From assembly GCA_017543165.1 (NCBI GenBank), contig JAFYGL010000225.1:1-10061 (forward strand): DNA of 10,061 nt, written 5' to 3'. This DNA is from Victivallales bacterium. Lineage in GTDB: Bacteria; Verrucomicrobiota; Lentisphaeria; Oligosphaerales; Oligosphaeraceae. Below the pieces are notes generated by a model. That model saw nothing but the letters and a program-made list of their open reading frames with translations. It searched no databases and was not told the DNA's origin. The position numbers and the translations under genes were made by a program. Positions 1 to 7,867 of this stretch are shown in pieces; the stretch's first letter is position 1; each line of letters begins with the position of its first letter.

Positions 1-339
1 CAGGTTTATGACCAGGCCATTCACATGATAGCCGAAGCGGCACATAATGCCGAAATCCATCAATAAGAACAGCGTTGTGGCAAACGCCAGAAGCAAAGCG
101 ACAATTTCAAATACGATACGAAACCTGCCTGTGAAATTGGAAAGCCATGCAAAAAACATGGCAGGCAGCATATACAAGAACGAGCAGCCTATGCACTGCA
201 GGACAAGATATGCGCCCCCTGCAGTGCCTGCCTTGCCGAATCTGACAAGGCAGAACAGACTGCAAACCAATAAATCAAGCAATAGAAGCGCCGCAGCGTA
301 GAACTGCGGGCGCCCTGCAACCTTCACTGATTTTGACAT
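1..339 (-). CDS. Partial membrane protein, sulfatase/PbgA-like N-terminal region (3' end missing)
   Basis: A minus-strand reading frame starts at the ATG at 339-337 and stays open for 113 codons to the window edge, so the C-terminal part is missing. The translation is strongly hydrophobic, with three likely membrane helices at about residues 13-33, 42-65 and 73-95. It then has Asp95 followed by a stretch ending GYHVNGLVINL (103-113). A helix ending in Asp followed by a His-x-Asn-Gly-x-Val motif resembles the end of the N-terminal membrane region in PbgA/YejM-like and related alkaline-phosphatase-fold sulfatases or phosphoethanolamine/phosphoglycerol transferases, which act on the cell envelope. 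The catalytic domain is not in view, so this is a family-level guess. The gene begins 9 nt after the atpK stop, in the same frame as that stop, so ATG 339 is the first possible ATG. I see no clear Shine-Dalgarno; translation may be coupled to atpK. The reading frame is certain; the function is tentative. Confidence 0.6.
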   Translation of the reverse strand, partial: MSKSVKVAGRPQFYAAALLLLDLLVCSLFCLVRFGKAGTAGGAYLVLQCIGCSFLYMLPAMFFAWLSNFTGRFRIVFEIVALLLAFATTLFLLMDFGIMCRFGYHVNGLVINL

Positions 340-348
340 TGAAAGAAC

Positions 349-801
349 TTAAGCCAACTTGCCCATAAGCAGGATTGCCAACACCATGACGAAGATGGCA
401 ATGGTCTCGATGACGCCCAACGCGATGAGGTAGTTCACAAAACCCTTGCCGCTTTCAGCGTATGCGTCGCATGCGCCGGCCGCCGCGCGGCCCTGGAACG
501 CGGCGCTCAATCCGATTGCAATGCCGCCCAGTATGCCCATGGCCATGAACACTGGCCAGTTGCTTGCAGGCGCAGTGGAACCGTTGATCATCAGCATGAG
601 AATCAAACCGTAGATTGTCTGGGACATTGGCACGCCAGTGAGAATCGCCAGCTGGAACGGGGCTTCCTTGCCCTGCATATAGCACTTCTTCCATGCGCCA
701 ACTGCCGCCGCGCCAGCAACGCCACAGCCATAAGACGACCCCGAGGCGGCAAAACCGATTGCCAAAAACGCACCTGCCTTGACTAATGCTGCATCTAACA
801 T
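349..801 (-). CDS. atpK: V-type ATP synthase subunit K (membrane rotor ring proteolipid)
   Basis: This 150-residue protein is a duplicated proteolipid with four membrane helices, forming the ion-translocating c/K ring of the V-type ATPase. Helix 2 carries VPMSQTIYG (57-65), helix 3 leads to FQGRAAAG (102-109), and helix 4 carries GVIETIAIF (129-137) with the essential carboxylate Glu132. Compared with Enterococcus hirae NtpK, the sodium ligands Leu61, Thr64, Gln65, Gln110 and Glu139 align with Val57, Ser60, Gln61, Gln103 and Glu132. The first hairpin has no carboxylate, as usual for double-hairpin K subunits (one ion site per four helices). The start at 801 is preceded by a strong AGGAG nine bases upstream. 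The gene follows atpI after a 77-nt gap with no other gene in it. Family assignment is secure; sodium rather than proton specificity is inferred. Confidence 0.95.
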   Translation of the reverse strand: MLDAALVKAGAFLAIGFAASGSSYGCGVAGAAAVGAWKKCYMQGKEAPFQLAILTGVPMSQTIYGLILMLMINGSTAPASNWPVFMAMGILGGIAIGLSAAFQGRAAAGACDAYAESGKGFVNYLIALGVIETIAIFVMVLAILLMGKLA

Positions 802-810
802 TTTAAATCA

Positions 811-815
811 CTCCT
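811..815 (-). promoter_or_regulatory. Strong ribosome binding site of atpK
   Basis: On the minus strand the sequence reads AGAGGAGTGATTTAAA before the ATG, giving AGGAG with a 9-nt spacer. It is the clearest Shine-Dalgarno in the operon; other starts have GGGG (atpI), GAGG (atpE) or no obvious site. It fixes the atpK start and fits the need for about ten K copies per complex. Confidence 0.75.
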
Positions 816-878
816 CTTGTTTGGAACTCTATTTTTGATTTTGCAAACTTCTTTTCCCTGCTTGGTGAAAGCCCTGGC

Positions 879-2705
879 TCACCGCACATTCGAGAACGGC
901 TTGTATGGCTTGCCTGTCCAGGACAAGTCCATGTGCCCTGAGAACTCAAGCGTATTGAGCCTGATGCCGTGGACCAGGACGCCCATGCACGCCAATGCTA
1001 TATTCAGGGCATGGCCAAGCGCCAGCACCAGCATCGACACGGGTATGAGCCATGGATTGCCCTCGGACACGCTCATCGCCATGCTGTTGAAACTGTTGGC
1101 GATATATACGCTGGAAAGCCCGACGGCGAAAAGGCGTATGTACGACAGCACATCCACAAAACTGTTGATGAAACTGAAAGGCATGTAGATGACAGTGCCC
1201 ATGTCCTTCCAGTTTATGTCAAATGCCAATATCAGCACAAAGCCGATGCCGTAGAGCCATATATACGGTTTTGACAAGTCGCCGATGCCGCCGCCGTCCA
1301 CGATAAGCAGTTTGACCAGACCGAAATTGGCCCACAGGAAGACAGCCCAGCCCATCTTGCCAAGGGCGGCAAAGATGCATTTCAGGAACTTGCGGGTGTC
1401 ATCCTCTTTCAGATTGGCTTTGGAGGCTTCCTGCAAGGCGCGCCAAACCGATGCCAGTGACATGTGGAAAGCCGCTATGAAGAAGCACAGCAACTGCACG
1501 TGCTGCTGGGCATTGTGCTTGCTCAGCCATGGCAGGCCGCCCAGCGGACCAGGCATCTTCTCCGCAGGTATTGCAAACCAGTTGCCACTCAATGCCCCGA
1601 ATATCAGAATCGCGCCGCTCATCACCATAAGCAGATTGAGGCCATCCTTTGCATTCTCGCTCTTCGCCTTCAAACGGAAATAGCCTGTCACCGCCAGGAA
1701 AATCAGGCCGTAGCCTGCATCACCCACCAGCATGCCGCAGAATATGGAGAGGAATATGAGCATGACCACGCTCACATCCGTTTCATGGTAGCCAGGCAGA
1801 ATGCCCACGAAGTCAAATATATGTCGCGCCATTCTGAAAGGCCTTGGGATGTTGAGCTTGGTAGGCGCGTCCATGTCGTCGTCCTCCACATCCTTGTCCT
1901 CCACCACCCAGAGATTCTCCAGCGCGGCACGGTGCAGTTCCTCCACTTTCGCGGCGGGTACATAGCCCTTGAGGAATGCGAAGTGCCCTTCCTGCTCCAT
2001 GCCGTCCCTGGCCTGCACGGAGAACTTCATCTCCTGGATTTTCCTGTTCTCTTCCTCCAGGCTTTCCCTGTTGGCAATGGCAAATCCAGCCAATGCGCTC
2101 TGCTGCGCCTTCAACTGCTCATAAGCCTTGTACAGTTTGGCCTCCCACTGGTGGAGCCCCTTGTTTTCAGGCAAGGGCGCAGGCGTGAAGAGCCCTTCCT
2201 CTATCGGCTTGGATGAGAACACGGCAAAATATGTGATGCCATCGCTCTCGGAAATCACCTTGGCGACTGTGTCCTCTGGCATTTCAGGCAGTTTCTTTCC
2301 TGGCACGATGCAAAGTTTGATGTACAGTCCTTTCCGCGCCAGAGCCTTGAGCAAGTCCCCAGAAAACGAGCCCCATGGTTTGAGTTGCTCAATGGCCTTC
2401 TTGCACTCCTCAACGCGGGCCTCCGTCTTTTCCATGGCGGCAATCATCTTCTGCGCCTTGGCAAGAGCGACAACTGGCTCCAACTTGGCGGATGGCTCTG
2501 GTTCTATGCCCTGCGGCAATGCGTCCATGGCAGCCTTCACATTGGACAGCAAACCCTGCAAGTGCACCAGCCGCCGAAACTCACGAGAACTGCCAGGTGC
2601 GCCATTGGCGATATGCACCGTGCCCAGTGCCTGGAGCCTGTCAATCGCCGTCTGCCTATCCCTCTGGAGGCAGGCCAGCGTAATTTTTCGCATAGGTTCT
2701 ATCAT
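879..2705 (-). CDS. atpI: V-type ATP synthase subunit I (membrane stator, subunit a homologue)
   Basis: The 608-residue protein has the two-part build of subunit I/a. The soluble N-terminal half (about 1-290) is charged and partly coiled and contacts the peripheral stalks. The membrane half (about 295-585) has multiple helices and provides the half-channels next to the K ring. Family signatures include IFDFVGILPGYHETD (296-310), MLVGDAGYG (325-333), VDVLSYIRLFAVGL (517-530) and LGHALNIALACMGVLVHGIR (563-582). Arg524 in SYIRL corresponds to the essential stator arginine that releases the ion from the K glutamate, and Arg582 to the second conserved C-terminal arginine. The end RLNTLEFSGHMDLSWTG is also typical. 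The chosen start at 2705 has GGGG seven bases upstream; Met5 (MRKITL) is the alternative. It starts 12 nt after the atpD stop, so it is co-transcribed with it. Confidence 0.95.
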   Translation of the reverse strand: MIEPMRKITLACLQRDRQTAIDRLQALGTVHIANGAPGSSREFRRLVHLQGLLSNVKAAMDALPQGIEPEPSAKLEPVVALAKAQKMIAAMEKTEARVEECKKAIEQLKPWGSFSGDLLKALARKGLYIKLCIVPGKKLPEMPEDTVAKVISESDGITYFAVFSSKPIEEGLFTPAPLPENKGLHQWEAKLYKAYEQLKAQQSALAGFAIANRESLEEENRKIQEMKFSVQARDGMEQEGHFAFLKGYVPAAKVEELHRAALENLWVVEDKDVEDDDMDAPTKLNIPRPFRMARHIFDFVGILPGYHETDVSVVMLIFLSIFCGMLVGDAGYGLIFLAVTGYFRLKAKSENAKDGLNLLMVMSGAILIFGALSGNWFAIPAEKMPGPLGGLPWLSKHNAQQHVQLLCFFIAAFHMSLASVWRALQEASKANLKEDDTRKFLKCIFAALGKMGWAVFLWANFGLVKLLIVDGGGIGDLSKPYIWLYGIGFVLILAFDINWKDMGTVIYMPFSFINSFVDVLSYIRLFAVGLSSVYIANSFNSMAMSVSEGNPWLIPVSMLVLALGHALNIALACMGVLVHGIRLNTLEFSGHMDLSWTGKPYKPFSNVR

Positions 2706-2717
2706 GGCAAATCCCCG

Positions 2718-3350
2718 TTACAAATCCTCCCCGCCGCCAAATGCCGCTGCATCCCGCGCGGCGCACTTGCCCTTTGCAATCTTGGAGCGCCCCACAGAAT
2801 TGGTCTGCTGGTCACCAATGGAGATGTTGATTTTGCGTATGTTCTCCTTGGCCTCGGGAATCTTGACCTTCTCAAAAAGGTTCACCCTCTGGGTGACGAC
2901 GCGCAGTTCCTGCTCCAGCAAGGACAATGCCTCCTCCATCAACTTGTTCTTCAGTTTCAATACAATCTGAGAACGCAGCATTTCGGACACATCGTCGAAC
3001 CAGACAGGCGTCAGATACATGTCGTATGCAGGTGCCTCGAAGAGCAATTCCTCGAATACAGGCACATCAATGCCCGCCACATTCCTGCGCCCCACGCGCC
3101 ATTCCTTGATTTCCAGCAGGCTCTCCAGCCCTTCCGCATCGGAGCCACTCAAGAGCGGATAGACATCGTTCCAGCTTTTCGCGGCGCTGCTTATGGCACG
3201 GATTACGCTGGCGGCCTGCTCACGCATCTTGCGCACCTCCAGCTGAAGCTGCTGCTTCTTAAGCTGCAAGGTAGGCAGATAGCGCTGGTACATCTTCAGC
3301 GCATCACGCTGGATCTTCAGCTCGTTCTTTGTAAGCTTTATCTTTGGCAT
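2718..3350 (-). CDS. atpD: V-type ATP synthase subunit D (central rotor shaft)
   Basis: The 210-residue protein begins MPKIKLTKNELKIQRDALKM and continues YLPTLQLKKQQLQLEV (24-39), the standard opening of V/A-type subunit D. Long helical N- and C-terminal segments (about 5-65 and 135-185, with EEALSLLEQELRVVTQRVNLFEKV near 139-162) form the antiparallel coiled coil that turns inside the A3B3 hexamer. The tail is short and charged. The gene lies 169 nt downstream of atpB, an unusually large gap in this tight operon that contains a terminator-like hairpin and a phased repeat array. No strong Shine-Dalgarno is visible before ATG 3350. Identification is secure from the N-terminal motif, length and position between B and I. 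Confidence 0.93.
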   Translation of the reverse strand: MPKIKLTKNELKIQRDALKMYQRYLPTLQLKKQQLQLEVRKMREQAASVIRAISSAAKSWNDVYPLLSGSDAEGLESLLEIKEWRVGRRNVAGIDVPVFEELLFEAPAYDMYLTPVWFDDVSEMLRSQIVLKLKNKLMEEALSLLEQELRVVTQRVNLFEKVKIPEAKENIRKINISIGDQQTNSVGRSKIAKGKCAARDAAAFGGGEDL

Positions 3351-3404
3351 CTGATTATTTCTTAACTATTCAGTACTCGCCTTGAAGGCCGGATTCTTTA
3401 TTTA

Positions 3405-3477
3405 TCCACAGATTTCCACAGATTTCCACAGATTATCACCAGAATGAAATCAGTGATAATCTGTGGAAATCTGTGGA
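3405..3477. repeat. Helically phased TCCACAGATT repeats forming a 25-bp inverted repeat
   Basis: Three tandem 10-bp units TCCACAGATT occupy 3405-3434, followed by ATCAC. After a 13-nt spacer (3440-3452) come GTGAT and two units in inverted orientation, AATCTGTGGA at 3458-3467 and 3468-3477. The result is a perfect 25-bp inverted repeat, 3415-3439 against 3453-3477. The 9-mer TTATCCACA at 3402-3410 is an exact DnaA-box consensus. Four more 9-mers (3412-3420, 3422-3430, and 3462-3470 and 3472-3480 on the other strand) differ from TTWTNCACA at one position. The array sits between atpB and atpD inside the operon. In RNA it would form a long hairpin, but no U-run follows it directly in the atp direction. 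Confidence 0.85.
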
Positions 3478-3479
3478 TT

Positions 3480-3507
3480 AAAAAAATCCGTGCCCCATCG
3501 CGGGGAC
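3480..3507 (-). terminator. Terminator-like hairpin after atpB (possible attenuator)
   Basis: Twelve bases after the atpB stop the minus strand reads GTCCCC, loop GCGAT, GGGGCAC, then GGA and seven T. The stem is four C-G pairs plus G-C and T-A after a one-base bulge, followed closely by the T-run: a modest intrinsic terminator. Genes continue in the same direction (atpD, atpI, atpK), so partial read-through (attenuation) is more likely than a full stop. Confidence 0.5.
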
Positions 3508-3519
3508 TGGAAAGTTACT

Positions 3520-4818
3520 TTATTTCTTGGGCCAGTATTCCCGTACCAGGTCCGTCTTGATTCCAGTTTCAGCAGGCTCGAAGCAATCGGCCAGGATGCG
3601 CCAGCCCAGATTCAATGCCTCTTCCAATGGAATGTTGACGCTCAAATCCATCATCTTCTCCTCGAACTGGAGGCCGTACTTGAGCAGTTTCTCGTCCCAC
3701 TTGCTCATGCGGAAGCCCATGGACTGCTTTTCAAGCACTTCGCGGTATTCCGCATAGAGGCGTATCATGGTGTCCATCAGTGCGCGATGGTCTGGGCGCG
3801 TATCGCTGTTGACCTGCTGCTTCAGGCGGCTCAGGGAGCCGAATGGCTCGATATGCCCGTTCACCAGATAGAACTGCCCCTCGGTGATGTAGCCAGTGTT
3901 GTCAGGCACTGGGTGCGTCACATCGTCACCAGGCATGGTGGTTACGGCCAGGATCGTGATGGAGCCCGCCGTCTCAAAGTCAACTGCCTTTTCATAGCGG
4001 GAGGCAAGCTGGCTGTACAGGTCGCCTGGATAACCGCGGTTGGAAGGAATCTGTTCCATGGTGATTGCGATTTCCTTCTGCGCATCGCAGAAGTTGGTCA
4101 TGTCTGTCAGCAGCACCAGGACGCGCTTGTTCTGCTCCGTTGCAAAGTATTCCGCCACGGCCAGCGCCATGTCAGGCACCAGCAGGCATTCCACTATCGG
4201 GTCGGATGCCGTGTGGATGAACATGACGGTGCGCGACAGAGCGCCATGCTCGTCCAATGTCTCCTTGAATGTCAGGTAGTCGTCGTACTTGAGCCCCATG
4301 CCTCCCAGCACAATCACATCGACCTCCGCCTGCATGGCTATGCGGGCAAGCAGTTCGTTGTAGGGTTCGCCTGCCACGGAGAAGATAGGCAGTTTCTGGC
4401 TTTCAACCAGTGTGTTGAAAATGTCAATCATCGGGATGCCAGTACGTATCATCTTGCGGGGAATGATACGGTTAGCAGGATTCACGGAGGGGCCGCCGAT
4501 GTCGATCAGGTTGTCCTGCAATGCAGGTCCCTTGTCGCGGGGAGAGCCGTTGCCTGTGAAAATGCGCCCCAGCAATGCCTCGGAGGCGGCCACCTTCATG
4601 GGACGTCCAAGGAAGCGCACCTCGCTGTCCGTTGAAATGCCGCGGCTTCCTGCGAAGACCTGCAAGTACACCTTGCTCTTGTCCAGCCTGATTACCTGCG
4701 CCAATGATGTGCCGCGCTGGCTCTTGACCTCGGCAAGTTCGCCGTTGGCCACATTGTCCGCCTCGACAGTGATGACGTTGCCGCTTATCTGGATGATGCG
4801 ATTGTAGATTTTCTTCAT
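3520..4818 (-). CDS. atpB: V-type ATP synthase subunit B (non-catalytic hexamer subunit)
   Basis: The 432-residue protein is the regulatory, non-catalytic partner of subunit A in the A3B3 head. The N-terminal beta-barrel (about 1-70) is followed by the nucleotide-binding fold. The P-loop is degenerate, SVAGEPYNE (147-155), matching the S-x-G-x-P-x-N-E pattern that replaces GxxxxGK[TS] in B subunits. Further signatures are [17 protein letters not shown] (234-250), where the Walker B-like strand lies, and RGYPGDLYS (261-269), near the RGYPGYLY motif with Asp at the usual Tyr position. The C-terminal helical part (about 350-432) completes the fold. ATG 4818 lies 5 nt after the atpA stop with no strong Shine-Dalgarno, so translational coupling to atpA is likely. 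Length and motifs are normal for the family. Confidence 0.96.
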   Translation of the reverse strand: MKKIYNRIIQISGNVITVEADNVANGELAEVKSQRGTSLAQVIRLDKSKVYLQVFAGSRGISTDSEVRFLGRPMKVAASEALLGRIFTGNGSPRDKGPALQDNLIDIGGPSVNPANRIIPRKMIRTGIPMIDIFNTLVESQKLPIFSVAGEPYNELLARIAMQAEVDVIVLGGMGLKYDDYLTFKETLDEHGALSRTVMFIHTASDPIVECLLVPDMALAVAEYFATEQNKRVLVLLTDMTNFCDAQKEIAITMEQIPSNRGYPGDLYSQLASRYEKAVDFETAGSITILAVTTMPGDDVTHPVPDNTGYITEGQFYLVNGHIEPFGSLSRLKQQVNSDTRPDHRALMDTMIRLYAEYREVLEKQSMGFRMSKWDEKLLKYGLQFEEKMMDLSVNIPLEEALNLGWRILADCFEPAETGIKTDLVREYWPKK

Positions 4819-4823
4819 TGTTG

Positions 4824-6551
4824 TCAGGCCTCCTGCAGCATCTTGTCTATTGCCGCTTCAGCGTCGCGGAAGGAGATGGAATCCCATGGAGTGTAGTTCC
4901 AGTCAATGAACTGCTGCCTCAGGCGCTGGAAATAGGTTCTCGCCTGGTCCTTGTCCGCAAAGTTGAAATCCTTGTCTATAATGCCCAGCAGCTTGTCGAA
5001 CACATATTTCTGCCGTTCGGCACCGCATGCGCTATCGACTTTGTCGAATGTGTTCTGCTGCAGATAGACATTGTCTATGAATTCGCTCTTCAGGTATGTG
5101 ACGAAGTCATTGACTGGAGTTCCTTCTTCGCCAACCACCTTCATCATCTGGTTCACTTCATTGCCAGCGCGGAGCATGGTCCTGGCCTTGAGAACCTTGT
5201 CCTTCGAAACTATGCTGTTGTACTTGCTCCAGCTGTCCAATGGATGGATCGAGGGATAGCGACGGGCGTTGGCACGGTCCCTGGACAGCGCCAGGAAGGA
5301 GCCAACGACCTTCAACGTGGCCTGGGTGACAGGCTCCTCGAAGTTGCCGCCCGCAGGGCTGACTGCGCCGCATATCGTCACAGAGCCAGTGTTGCCGTCC
5401 TTAAGTTTTACAAGGCCGGCACGCTCGTAGAAGCTCGCCACCAGCGATTCCAGATATGCGGGGAACGCCTCTTCGCCAGGGATTTCCTCCAGACGCCCTG
5501 ATTCCTCGCGCAATGCCTGCGCCCAGCGCGATGTTGAATCCGCCAGCAGAAGCACGCTCAAGCCCATCTGGCGGTAGTATTCCGCCAATGTGACGCTGGT
5601 GTAGATGGAGGCCTCGCGGGCCGCCACTGGCATTGAGCTTGTATTGCAGATGATGATGGTTCTGTCAATGAGGTGGCGCCCCGTCCTGGGGTCGTCCAAA
5701 TGCGGGAATTCACGGAGGATTTCCACGACTTCGCCAGCGCGCTCGCCGCAGGCCGCCACAATGACAACGTCCACTTCGGAACGCTGGGAAAGCGAATGCT
5801 GCAAAACCGTCTTTCCTGCGCCGAATGGGCCAGGCGTGCAGAATGTGCCGCCCTTAGCCACGGGGAAGAATGTGTCGATGATGCGCATCTGTGTCACCAG
5901 CGGCTCCTGTGGCAGCAACTTGTCCGCATAGCAGGTGATCGGCACCTTGACAGGCCAGGTCTGCACCATAGTCACCTCGCGTTCCTGGCCGTTGCAGGAA
6001 ACCTTCGCCACCACGGTGCTGATGTTGTATTCGCCTGGCTCCTTGGTCCAGGTCACAGTCCACTCGCCCTGCCAGGCGAATGGAAGCATGATTCTGTGTG
6101 TGAATATGCCCTCTGGCACGGTGCCCACCGTGTCGCCCGCCTCCAGGACGTCGCCCACCTTGGCGACTGGGGTGTACTGCCACTTCTTCTCCCTGTCCAG
6201 TGGATACACATACAGGCCGCGCTTCAGGAAATAGCCTGTCTGCGCCGCCAGTTCGGGCAGCGGGTTCTGCAAGCCGTCATAGACCTGTGTCAGCAGGCCA
6301 GGCCCCAGTTCCACTGAAAGGAGCTGGCCCGTGAATTCCACGGCATCGCCGACTTTCACGCCAGTGGTGCTTTCGAACACCTGTATGTCCGCCTCGCGTC
6401 CCCTGACGCGTATCACCTCAGCCTTCAGCCTGGTTCCGTCCCCCACCAGCACAAAGGCGACTTCATTCTGTGTCACGCGAGTGTCAAAGGACACGCTTAC
6501 CATATTCCCGTTGACGCCCGTGACTTTGCCTGTTTGGAATTGCTCGTTCAT
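4824..6551 (-). CDS. atpA: V-type ATP synthase subunit A (catalytic, ATP-hydrolysing)
   Basis: This 575-residue protein is the catalytic subunit. It has an N-terminal beta-barrel (about 1-75), the A-type non-homologous insertion (about 110-200) absent from F-type beta subunits, and a nucleotide-binding core. Walker A is GPFGAGKT (241-248) with Lys247. ACGERAGEV (267-275) carries the catalytic glutamate candidate Glu270. Walker B is [12 protein letters not shown] (331-342) with Asp338. [10 protein letters not shown] (358-367) and [13 protein letters not shown] (397-409) are typical of A subunits, followed by a helical C-terminal domain. The start at 6551 gives the expected N-terminus and lies 12 nt after the DUF2764 stop. 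It forms the A3B3 head with the next gene. All catalytic residues appear intact. Confidence 0.97.
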   Translation of the reverse strand: MNEQFQTGKVTGVNGNMVSVSFDTRVTQNEVAFVLVGDGTRLKAEVIRVRGREADIQVFESTTGVKVGDAVEFTGQLLSVELGPGLLTQVYDGLQNPLPELAAQTGYFLKRGLYVYPLDREKKWQYTPVAKVGDVLEAGDTVGTVPEGIFTHRIMLPFAWQGEWTVTWTKEPGEYNISTVVAKVSCNGQEREVTMVQTWPVKVPITCYADKLLPQEPLVTQMRIIDTFFPVAKGGTFCTPGPFGAGKTVLQHSLSQRSEVDVVIVAACGERAGEVVEILREFPHLDDPRTGRHLIDRTIIICNTSSMPVAAREASIYTSVTLAEYYRQMGLSVLLLADSTSRWAQALREESGRLEEIPGEEAFPAYLESLVASFYERAGLVKLKDGNTGSVTICGAVSPAGGNFEEPVTQATLKVVGSFLALSRDRANARRYPSIHPLDSWSKYNSIVSKDKVLKARTMLRAGNEVNQMMKVVGEEGTPVNDFVTYLKSEFIDNVYLQQNTFDKVDSACGAERQKYVFDKLLGIIDKDFNFADKDQARTYFQRLRQQFIDWNYTPWDSISFRDAEAAIDKMLQEA

Positions 6552-6563
6552 TCTGAAATATCC

Positions 6564-7130
6564 TTAAAGTTCATCACCAATGCGCTTTTCACTTGCCTGC
6601 GCGAAGCCCGCCTCAAGCATCCTGTCAAAAGTTGCGCGTCCCTCGGGCAGCTTGCGCCCTGAACGCTTGTCGATCAAAAGCAGTTTCAGCAGGTACAGCT
6701 CCACCAATTGCAGATTGAAGTAGTGCCCCGCCTCCAGTTCGCCAAGAAACGCGAACCTCATTTCATCCAGCTTGTTTTCCCTGGCCACAGTGGAGGACAT
6801 TGCCATTGCCTCCTCGATTTCCTTCCTGTACGAGCAGAAAAGCTCCTTGCCCTGGCGCCCAGTGTCCTCTGGCGGCAGTTTCAGACGCGCGCGGCGCAGT
6901 TCCGCCAATGTGTTGCGAAGATATGTCTCAAAGGAATACCACTGCTCCACAGTGTCATCCACGGGCGCCGTGTTGTCAGGCACCAGGCGCACTTTTTCCA
7001 GCCTGTCACCAATGTCGTCGCCCAGCAAATCGCGGCACTGCTGAAGGAACTGCGGCGCAGTCAAGGGGCATTGCCCGTCCAACTTGATTGTAGGCAGGCT
7101 TGATATGAAATAGAAGAGGTCCACGCCCAT
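6564..7130 (-). CDS. DUF2764 family V-ATPase accessory protein (candidate subunit C replacement)
   Basis: The 188-residue protein begins MGVDLFYFISSLPTIKLDG, matching the opening of DUF2764 proteins. Other family-like segments are WYSFETYLRNTLAELRRARL (64-83), a strongly helical stretch, and NKLDEMRFAFLGELEAGHYFNLQLVELYLLKLLLID (118-153). DUF2764 genes sit almost always between atpE and atpA in reduced V-ATPase operons, as here. In longer operons such as E. hirae ntp, subunit C and a small stalk subunit occupy this place, and no C gene is present here. A role as the C-like socket linking shaft and K ring is therefore attractive but not proven. The gene starts 4 nt after the atpE stop with only a weak Shine-Dalgarno, suggesting coupled translation. 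Confidence 0.85.
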   Translation of the reverse strand: MGVDLFYFISSLPTIKLDGQCPLTAPQFLQQCRDLLGDDIGDRLEKVRLVPDNTAPVDDTVEQWYSFETYLRNTLAELRRARLKLPPEDTGRQGKELFCSYRKEIEEAMAMSSTVARENKLDEMRFAFLGELEAGHYFNLQLVELYLLKLLLIDKRSGRKLPEGRATFDRMLEAGFAQASEKRIGDEL

Positions 7131-7134
7131 TGTT

Positions 7135-7743
7135 TTAATTGCCTGTAACTATTGCGGCCAGACGACCGCTGAGGTGGCTTGCCAATGTTTCCGCCAATGC
7201 CTGGTCGCTGAAGTCATACACCACGCTGTCCCCGCTGAAGACCAGTTTGAAGCCCTTGCCCATGCCACCGACTGGCGACAGCTGGCAGCGGGCCCGCAAA
7301 TCCGCATCCAACGCGGCGGCCAGCGCATTCTCCACCACCTGCTGCTCCTTTTCGTCCAGCAGCACTTCTAGCCTGTCCTCGTTGCCGTCCTGCTTGAGGA
7401 ATGCCTCGATAAGATGCACCAGCACCTTGCCAAGCGCCTCGCCGGAGAGCTCCTTGCCAGCCACTGCCAGAGCCACGGACTTGATACGCTCGTCCATCGC
7501 ACCGCGCAGGGACAGCAATACGTCGCGGGAGGCCTGCCTCAACGCCTCCTCGCCCTTGACGCGGAACACCTGCGCCTCTTTCTGCGCGGCGCTGATTATC
7601 TCGTCCGCCTCGTTGCGGGCGTTCTTAAGTATGCTTTCCGCCTCAGCCTTCGCCTGGGCAAGGATCTTCTCCTTTGCGCCCTCGGTCTTGTTGAGTTCCT
7701 CGTCAACGATCTTGTTCAACAGTGCCTGTAATTCGTCTGCCAT
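7135..7743 (-). CDS. atpE: V-type ATP synthase subunit E (peripheral stalk)
   Basis: The 202-residue protein starts MADELQALLNKIVDEELNKTE. A long charged, alanine-rich helix (about 1-75, including AKEKILAQAKAEAESILKNA) is the coiled coil that forms the peripheral stalk with its partner. A globular C-terminal domain (about 90-202) binds the top of the head; GKGFKLVFSGDSVVYDFSDQAL near 161-182 is typical. I chose ATG 7743, not the upstream in-frame ATG at 7839, because GAGG lies eight bases before it, homologues start at this MADEL-type sequence, and the extra 32 residues are hydrophobic and unlike the family. It is the first gene of the ATPase operon. No separate G/H partner gene is visible, so E may pair with another protein or itself. 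Confidence 0.93.
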   Translation of the reverse strand: MADELQALLNKIVDEELNKTEGAKEKILAQAKAEAESILKNARNEADEIISAAQKEAQVFRVKGEEALRQASRDVLLSLRGAMDERIKSVALAVAGKELSGEALGKVLVHLIEAFLKQDGNEDRLEVLLDEKEQQVVENALAAALDADLRARCQLSPVGGMGKGFKLVFSGDSVVYDFSDQALAETLASHLSGRLAAIVTGN

Positions 7744-7786
7744 ATCCACAACCTCGTGTTCTGTGACTATCAATATACGTCGCAGT

Positions 7787-7814
7787 AATATAATGAGAAT
7801 TGTGTTTTTAACAA
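7787..7814 (-). promoter_or_regulatory. Candidate sigma70-type promoter of the ATPase operon
   Basis: On the minus strand TTGTTA (7814-7809) is followed by a 16-bp spacer and TATATT (7792-7787), close to the TTGACA/TATAAT consensus. It lies in an AT-rich stretch 44 bp upstream of the atpE ATG and downstream of the glycosylase stop, so the ATPase genes probably have their own promoter. Confidence 0.5.
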
Positions 7815-7867
7815 CAGGGAATCCGACAACTTTCAGCACGTGGAGTTATCATTCACCTAAAGAAATC

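Noticed and set aside
3402..3480. Chromosomal origin of replication
   Set aside because: Although DnaA-box-like sites cluster here, the site is inside an operon, with no dnaA, dnaN or gidA neighbour and no extended AT-rich unwinding region.
2385..4635. Long plus-strand frames opposite atpI, atpD and atpB (for example 2385-3365 and 3463-4635)
   Set aside because: They are antisense shadows of genes with clear family motifs and have His/Leu/Gln-rich translations without domains.
7744..7839. N-terminal extension of subunit E from ATG 7839
   Set aside because: The extra 32 residues are hydrophobic and unlike subunit E, cover the best promoter, and the ATG at 7743 has GAGG at good spacing.
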